From Rhineura floridana (lineage: Eukaryota; Chordata; Lepidosauria; Squamata; Rhineuridae), in NCBI RefSeq assembly GCF_030035675.1, contig NC_084483.1, forward strand, positions 145,549,425 to 145,613,424: a DNA stretch of 64,000 nt, in the 5' to 3' direction. Positions 58,093-64,000 of the stretch are shown in pieces; position 1 is the first letter of the stretch, and the number at the start of each line of letters is the position of its first letter. The position numbers and the translations under genes are program-made. The notes beneath the pieces are model-generated. The model searched no databases and had not been told where the DNA came from. It was given only the letters and a program-made list of their open reading frames with translations.

Positions 58093-58470
58093 GTTCCAGG
58101 CCAGCATCTTGAGAACCTTGAGTTCTTTAGCATCTGTGATATAAGTATGGCCACAAATCAGTGTTGGTGCCAATTGGTAAGTTCCTGTAATGCCATATGA
58201 TAGTGCAGCACTGTCTAATATTTTGAGTCTTGCACACCCAAGACATTCATGAACTGTTACTTTACCTCTTTCAAACCTTCTATATGCAAAGCCTTCATGG
58301 AAATGTCTCCTTGACAAATGGGCTTTATCTGGAATAGGTAAGGTGCATGGAGGGGAGCAAAGAGGTGCTTGGACCAGCTCCACATGATTTAGAAACCTGT
58401 GTGACTGGAGTTCTAGATTTTGTGGAATATCTACCTTGTGGAATGTGCACAGATCTGAGGGCGAGTCCAC
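58093..58470 (-). other. unrecognised 126-codon open frame
   Basis: Minus-strand frame starting MDSPSDLCTFHKVD and ending LKVLKMLAWN. I recognise no family. It has a plausible mixed composition with several Cys and His but no supporting context, and the neighbouring sequence is LINE-like. It could be an old retrocopy or chance. Confidence 0.2.
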
Positions 58471-58975
58471 CAGGGCATGATAATGTCAAGGGTGAGGATA
58501 GTTGGTACAGTCCTGCTCCCCTGTGTTTAGTGTATGTGTTGAGGCAATTTCTGAAATGAGCCTTACATTAATATGGTTATGCCAATATAAATTCAAGTGT
58601 TGTTCTTAGTACGTTTTTTTTTTTAAAAAAAAAAGCCTGCAGTCTCAGACCCCACAGATGTTAGGGCTGTGCACTGGATTTGGCTGAGGCCTGAGCCAAA
58701 GTGGGCCTATTGCTGTATGTTCAGTTGGTTTTTTAAAAACCTTAATTAAACTCTAGCCCTTGGGAGTAGCTCCAAGGCGGGTCGGGTCCCTGAGTCGAAA
58801 CAGCTGGCTCAACCTGATGGACCCCTGGATCGGGGAGGGGGCTGTGCTAATAAATATGAAAAAAAATCCTACTATTTCTTTTACATAGAATACCATGAAA
58901 ATGTATATTAAAGGGCCAGATTTAAGTATATTATGGGGAAACATATTGGTTTTTACACATTTATTTTTCTATGTA
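58471..58975. other. no recognised feature
   Basis: Poly-T/poly-A run at 58614-58634. No gene. Confidence 0.4.
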
Positions 58976-59400
58976 TGTTTATTATTATTATTATTATTAA
59001 CAACAACAACAGCAGTAATAAACTTATTAGTTGCTTGCTACCTAAAAGGTCTCCAAAAACACAGCTACATTATACTACCGAAGGAAATAAAAATTCATAG
59101 AAGTCATTAACTTTTTCATACAATATACACCCCACCTTCCCATTAACAGCCATAGGAAGCTTTGGCAGCACACTGACAATAAAACAAAATCTACTCAGTC
59201 CATCAAAGGTCGGGAGGGGGAAAGTAATTTTTCATCTGGTAACAAAAAAATGTCAGCGAAGGTGCCAGACGGAACTCACAGGGGAGAGCATTCCACAGAT
59301 GGGGAGCCAAACCAAAGTGGCCCTCTCCTTTGCATCACCTTCTGAGACTCCCTAGAGGAAGGACCCAGACAAGGGCCTCAGATACAAATAAATATTTGTA
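58976..59400 (-). mobile_element. L2-like LINE 3' end
   Basis: (TTA)n then (AAC)n tail at 58977-59012. The block GGAGAGCATTCCACAGATGG and GACCCAGACAAGGGCC near 59280-59380 is the reverse complement of the degraded L2 C-terminal coding block. Confidence 0.65.
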
Positions 59401-59479
59401 TGGGGCAATACTAATAAAATTATTTTTATAAAGCCATATGCTCTATATTTTTCTTAGCTGTAATTTCTTAATTATTCAA

Positions 59480-59870
59480 CTATATTTATTTAACAAAATT
59501 TATATACTGCTTGACTGGAAAGACCTCTAAGCAGTATACAAAAAATATTAAAAATATCAGTAAAACAGTTCAAAACAAGTAATCAAATCCATATTTAAAA
59601 CAATTAAAACAGCTGTCAACTAAATTTTTTTAAAACAGATCAACATCTATGTGTCTGGACAGGCTTGCCGAAACAAAAAAGTTTCAAGCAGGCGCCAAAA
59701 GGAACACAGTGAAGGCACCTGCCTGATGTCAGTAGGTGGGGAGTTCCAAAGAGTAGGTGTTGCCACACTAAAATAACAATTTCTTACAAGTACAGAACAA
59801 GTATTATGTGGCACCTGTAACAGTGCCTGTTCTGCAGATCAAAGTGTTTGAATGGCAGATATGGGGTAAG
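59480..59870 (-). mobile_element. L2/CR1-like LINE 3' end
   Basis: Same family and orientation as 23155-23680: shared GGGAGTTCCAAAGAGTAGGT, TGCCACACTAA and ACAAGTATTATGTGGCACC. The tail (ATTT)n lies at the left. Confidence 0.7.
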
Positions 59871-60074
59871 TAGGGTTGCCATATTCCAATTCCACAAATC
59901 CGGGCAGGCTACTTTGCATATTATGCAAATATTTGCATATTAATATTTGGATTGTCCAGTTGTTTTGTTTTTGTGCCTAGGAATTACCACCAAAAACTGG
60001 GGAAAGATGTGAGAATTTTTTTTAAATTACATTTTCAGCCTTAAATGCCTAGACTCTAGTTTCCAACACTATGG

Positions 60075-60250
60075 AATATTTATTGATTGATTAAGAGGAT
60101 TTATATCCTGCCCTTCTGCTGTTAAAAACAGAGCTCAGGACAGCTTACAAATATAATAAAAACAATAAAAATACACTATCAATATAAAAACACAATAAAA
60201 ACACAAAATAGCAACAAACATAAAGTAAGTCAGGGCACCAGTCTGGTTAA
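60075..60250 (-). mobile_element. LINE/SINE 3' tail fragment
   Basis: TTGATTGATTAAGAGGATTT, ATATCCTGCCCTTCTGCTG, then an A-rich stretch: the reverse complement of the tail type at 63140. Confidence 0.6.
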
Positions 60251-60654
60251 CCATTACATATACGATATATTTCAGAGATGTGGTGGGTGGAGAAAAACAA
60301 GAAGCCAAAATGTTAGAAAAAGGAGTCTTTCACACCACATGCTCAGTTCTAAATACTGTAGCAGCAAGTTTTACAAGTTCCTCCAGTATTCCACTGGTGC
60401 AGGCACTCAGACATTCAAAGTATCTGTATGTTTCTTAGGTTTTATAAAAGCAGAGCTTTGCTTAACTCAAAATTTCTTCTCCCTTTGATCAACCACATCT
60501 ACACAGGTTCCACCGCCATACTCAAAATGAAACTGGGCCTGGAAGTGTGCAACAACCCCAAACATACTTGCTAATTAGAGTACCAATGTCAGGATGTCTG
60601 TCTTATCGACTACTCTCCTGCTTCCCCCTTCCCACCGGGCATCATGAAAGTCCC
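60251..60654. other. no recognised feature
   Basis: No gene. Precedes the BovB fragment. Confidence 0.4.
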
Positions 60655-61080
60655 AGTCCTGGATGTGAAAGTTGGACAGTGAAAAAAGCGGATAAGAGAA
60701 AAATCCACTCATTTGAAATGTGGTGTTGGAGGAGAGCTTTGAGCATACCATGGACTGCAAAAAAGACCAATAATTGGGTGTTAAAACAAATTAAACCAGA
60801 ATTATCACTTGAAGCTAGAATGGTGAAACTGAGGTTATCATACTTTGGACACATAATGAGAAGACATGATTCATTTGAAAAGACAATAATGCTGGGAAAA
60901 ACAGAAGGGAGTAGAAAAAGAGGAAGACCAAACAAGAGATGGATTGATTCCATCAAGGAAGCCACAGACCTGAACTTACAAGATCTGAACAGGGTGGTTC
61001 ATGACAGATGCTCTTGGAGGTTGCTGATTCATAGGGTTGCCATAAGTCATAGTCGACTTGGAGGCACATAACAACAACAA
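60655..61080 (+). mobile_element. BovB/RTE LINE 3' end
   Basis: Encodes the conserved BovB C-terminus: CESWTVKKADKRKIHSFEMW, LSYFGHIMRRHDSFEK, MLGKTEGSRKRGRPNKRWID. It ends with the terminal CATAAGTCATAGTCGACTTG and an (AAC)n tail. The frame stays open for about 135 codons, so it is relatively young. 5'-truncated, and complementary in extent to the 3'-lacking copy at 50215. Confidence 0.92.
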
Positions 61081-61479
61081 CTTCTTCAAAGTACTGATAG
61101 GCCTCTTGTTTTAATTAAAATAATAATTATAAATTCTTGCTCTTATCACTAATGGGAGTTAATTATCTTGCATATGCCCATACTACATTTTCAGATACTT
61201 TCAGACCCTCAGCAATTTTCAAGTGGTCTATGTAGAATAAAAGTTTGGGAACCCTTGGTATAAGACATCTGCTTATGTCCCTATGCTGCTCTCACCCCTC
61301 ATTGAGGTGCCTGGGATGCTTGCATGTGGACATACCTCCTTACAATTATGGAAAGTGATTCTTAATAATAAGTCTCCAGACACAAAGTTACATAGGTATT
61401 TATCAGTTGTTTAGTAGAAAATTCAGAAGTGCAGAGTCCCTTCATGATAGTTGCAGCCATGTACACCCTTTTTTGATCC
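61081..61479. other. no recognised feature
   Basis: No gene or assignable repeat. Confidence 0.4.
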
Positions 61480-61780
61480 TGGATTAAGAATGAGATCTTT
61501 GTTAATGCATTCTCTCACAATAACAAACATCTCTAGGAGCCAATCAGCATGTAAGTGGAGAGCGTTAGCAACTGAGAAGAGTCTTCTCAGTGGCTGACTC
61601 ATTTCCTTTCACTCTGATTGGCTCCAATCAGCAGGAAAGGCAAGGAAGCATATTTAGAAGACTCTTCTCAGTGACTAACACACTCCCTTTTCATGCTGAT
61701 TGTAGGATGCTTGGAGACATAGGGACCCTGCTCCCAAAAAAGCAGAGGGACTAAGACCCCCTGGGAGACTACTCTCCTGG
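61480..61780 (-). repeat. ~300-bp interspersed repeat, copy B
   Basis: Reverse complement of 14381-14685: AGAATGAGATCTTTGTTAATG at the left and CTAAGACCCCCTGGGAGAC at the right. Both GAGAAGAGTCTTCT-type motifs are conserved. Confidence 0.75.
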
Positions 61781-63127
61781 TGCTTATGGACATGAGCGTA
61801 AAATATTTTGTGACATGCAAGTTCGATATTATTTATTAAGTGTGCTTAGGATTACACTGATGGCATTCCCAAATATGTACTTTCACACAGACTTTGGTTT
61901 TCCATAACACAATGTTCGTCCAAGCCTCCACACTTGGGGGGGGCACTACTTGCACACCCCTTCCATAAGCACATCAAAGTTGGATACACACCTGAACCAA
62001 GACCCAGACAACAGGGCACTCAAAAAAAAAAGGTAATTACAGTGGCTGAGTAGATCTTGTACAGTGGTTATACTGACTGGGCGGCCACTGTCCTTCATAT
62101 TTTACAAAATACTTTTTCCTATACAAAGATTAAATTTCTGTGTTTGAAAAAGTAATATATGAAGTGGTCTCAATAGTGAGAAAAGTAAACAAGTGAATGG
62201 TGATCCAAATGTTTTTCATTATGAAGCTAGCTGCCAGATGATGTATCACCTTCCCTACGCATGCAGCGTAGACTGAAAAAACAGCACCCAAGCCACCATT
62301 CAATACGTGCACGTGTTCTTTCCAAAATGAATCTACAGGTCTCAAAAAGTAATGTGTGACAAAGTCCTCAAATACCTTATAACATGCTTCAGACATGGTC
62401 TCTTGTTCTACCAGCATGCCTTCACACCATCACTTTGCCAAAACATAAGGATAGGTAAATTGCTTTTAGGGAGGTTCACAATTATGATTTCCTATTTATT
62501 CAATCTGAAAATATTTAAAATACATAAAAACAGCCAGGGGAAGATATTGGAGAAATATAAAATAAATACAAATAAAAAAGGAGGGGAGGTGAAGAGACCT
62601 TAAATGTGCTACTCACCATCTCTCAGCCTATCCTCCCCTCAGGATGAAAACAACGGAGAACCATGACCACTCCCAGGAAGAAGGGCACACTTAAAATGTA
62701 CAGGAAAAAATCATCTACAACCATAGCATGAAATCAAATACTTATTGGGACACAGTATGAAGAAATATTTATATAAACATGACTATCAAATATGTTTATG
62801 AATTACACAATCTGTAAATATATTTATAGTGCAATCCGATGTTTGTTTACTCATAAGCAAGTCCCAATGTATCCAATGGGGCTTACTCAAACTGGGAAGT
62901 GTGCAGAGAACTACAGCCTCAAGTGATAAGGAACTTGTTCTTTCAACTTGTTCTTTTAAGTTGAGACCTTATCCCAGTCTGAGTCTGTGTTGGAATTGCT
63001 TTTTAATATGTTTTTAAGCCTTTTCTTTTTTTAAAAAAGATGTTTTTTTAAAACGTTAAAAAATATTTTCAAAGATGTTTTAATTTATTTTAAAGTCTTT
63101 TTTTATGATATTATAAAGTGCTTTTAG
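61781..63127. other. no recognised gene
   Basis: A 95-codon minus-strand open frame (62417-62133; starts MLVEQETMSEACYKVFED) shows no family I recognise. A/T runs occur at 63025-63060. Confidence 0.35.
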
Positions 63128-63199
63128 TGCTTTTGTTTGCCGCCCTGGGCTCCTACTGGGAGGAAGGGCGGGATATAAATCAAATAATAAATAAATAAA
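63128..63199 (+). mobile_element. LINE/SINE 3' tail
   Basis: TTGCCGCCCTGGGCTCCTAC then GGAAGGGCGGGATATAAATC and an (AAAT)n tail. It is the clearest copy of the tail type found in reverse at 2180, 40521, 41336 and 60075. Confidence 0.8.
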
Positions 63200-63655
63200 C
63201 TTCATTTACCCAACCCAAAATTCAGAATCATGCCTCTTTAAGCTGTTTTCCATCTGTTTATTCTTGCTTTATGGTTATTGGATTTTAAATGGATTTATTT
63301 CTTATTGTGAGTTGCCTTGGTTTCCCAACCCTACCTCACAAGGTTGTTGGAAAGACTCCACACACACTGCAGATGTATAAATACATACAGCCCATATAAT
63401 AGTTTATTGTCAAACCAGTTGGTCATTGCAGAAAAATCAGTATTAGTTTTAAAAAAATCAGTATTAGTTTCCTACAGAATAAAAACTGTAATACCTGCCT
63501 ACTTGCTTTAAAATAGGACTGGAGGGGGGGGACAGAAATAGTTAGAACACAAACACAATTCTTTTTTACATTCACTCAAAAGTCCCATTAATTTACAGCA
63601 CATTCATAACCATGTCTACTCAAAAGTAAGTCCAATTGAATTCAATGGGATTTAC
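63200..63655 (-). repeat. interspersed repeat, uninterrupted copy
   Basis: Reverse complement of 17778-17863 joined to 21998-22372, without the CR1. It serves as a paralogous empty site for CR1 copy 1. Confidence 0.75.
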
Positions 63656-64000
63656 TCTGGGCATATGGGATTAGCATGCTTTTACCCCCACAACAGCAAG
63701 TATTGGGAAGGTTTTCAAAAGACTGCCCAGGATCTGACTCCTGCACACAAGAGGGAAAAAAACCTGAAATGTATATACTTACCCAATTTATGAGATTTTC
63801 AGATAAACGGGGGGGGGGGAACCACCATTTTCTGGCATTGCGATGAGGTTTTCTAGACACTGCCCAGGTCAACCAAACTGGCTTCACACTGATTGGCTGC
63901 AATCCTGAACGGGCGGGGTTAGACGGAGCTATGAAGTGCTGTACAGCACAGATTTGTTTTAAAAAAAGATTTAACAATTGGGGGGGTGGCTGATGTTTTT
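63656..64000. other. no recognised feature
   Basis: Poly-G at 63810-63819. No gene seen. Confidence 0.4.

Noticed and set aside
59873-60000. A further TIR element starting TAGGGTTGCCATATTCC
   Set aside because: No matching right end or duplication found, so not called.

Overview
This window is eukaryotic, repeat-dense and gene-poor, and it looks like a squamate reptile (lizard or snake). The strongest indication is a Sauria-type SINE (tRNA-like head, BovB-like tail) at 6009-6390. Two BovB/RTE LINE pieces, young CR1 LINEs, several L2-type LINE tails, a CORE-SINE and tRNA-derived SINEs support this. I see no intact host protein-coding gene, no tRNA or rRNA gene and no CRISPR. All long open frames belong to mobile elements.

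Layout. 1-6 kb: mostly unassigned, with a 116-bp palindromic hAT-like MITE, a second palindromic element with a LINE tail inside, and the 3' part of a Ty3/Gypsy chromovirus (minus strand, 2551-4016). 6-16 kb: a Sauria SINE, CR1 and L2 3' ends, and one member of a two-copy ~300-bp repeat (its partner lies inverted at 61.5 kb). 16-26 kb: a DIRS-like retroelement (16.5-17.6 and 24.8-25.7 kb) split by a TIR element; the interval also holds an interspersed repeat into which a 4.1-kb CR1 copy inserted. 26-29 kb: a decayed L2 whose tail holds an inverted L2 and then a solo LTR with a 5-bp duplication. 31-33 kb: another TIR element and a tRNA SINE. 33.0-39.5 kb: a full-length CR1 on the minus strand with a 300-aa ORF1 and a 963-aa ORF2, both open. 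Upstream of ORF1 lie three tandem ~701-bp units, each with a TATA-like, an inverted CCAAT and a GC box. 40.17-40.52 kb: a perfect (GTT)116 array between two converging LINE tails. 46.7-47.75 kb: two tandem ~547-bp LTR-like units. 47.9-55.1 kb: an endogenous retrovirus bounded by LTRs of about 510 bp and a 4-bp duplication (GAGT). 55-64 kb: SINE and LINE tails, a BovB 3' end and the inverted partners of two repeats seen earlier.

Two things stand out. First, the provirus holds a chemokine-receptor-like (seven-transmembrane) sequence where env would be expected, directly before the polypurine tract and 3' LTR. No gag, pol or env could be recognised, so it may be a fossil of host-gene capture. 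Second, the full-length CR1 has a tandem-monomer 5' UTR with promoter-like elements in each unit, organised like the monomer promoters of mouse L1. The second CR1 copy, about 11 kb away and inverted, lacks this 5' UTR and starts at the ORF1 ATG. All family calls are by eye from motifs, without database searches.
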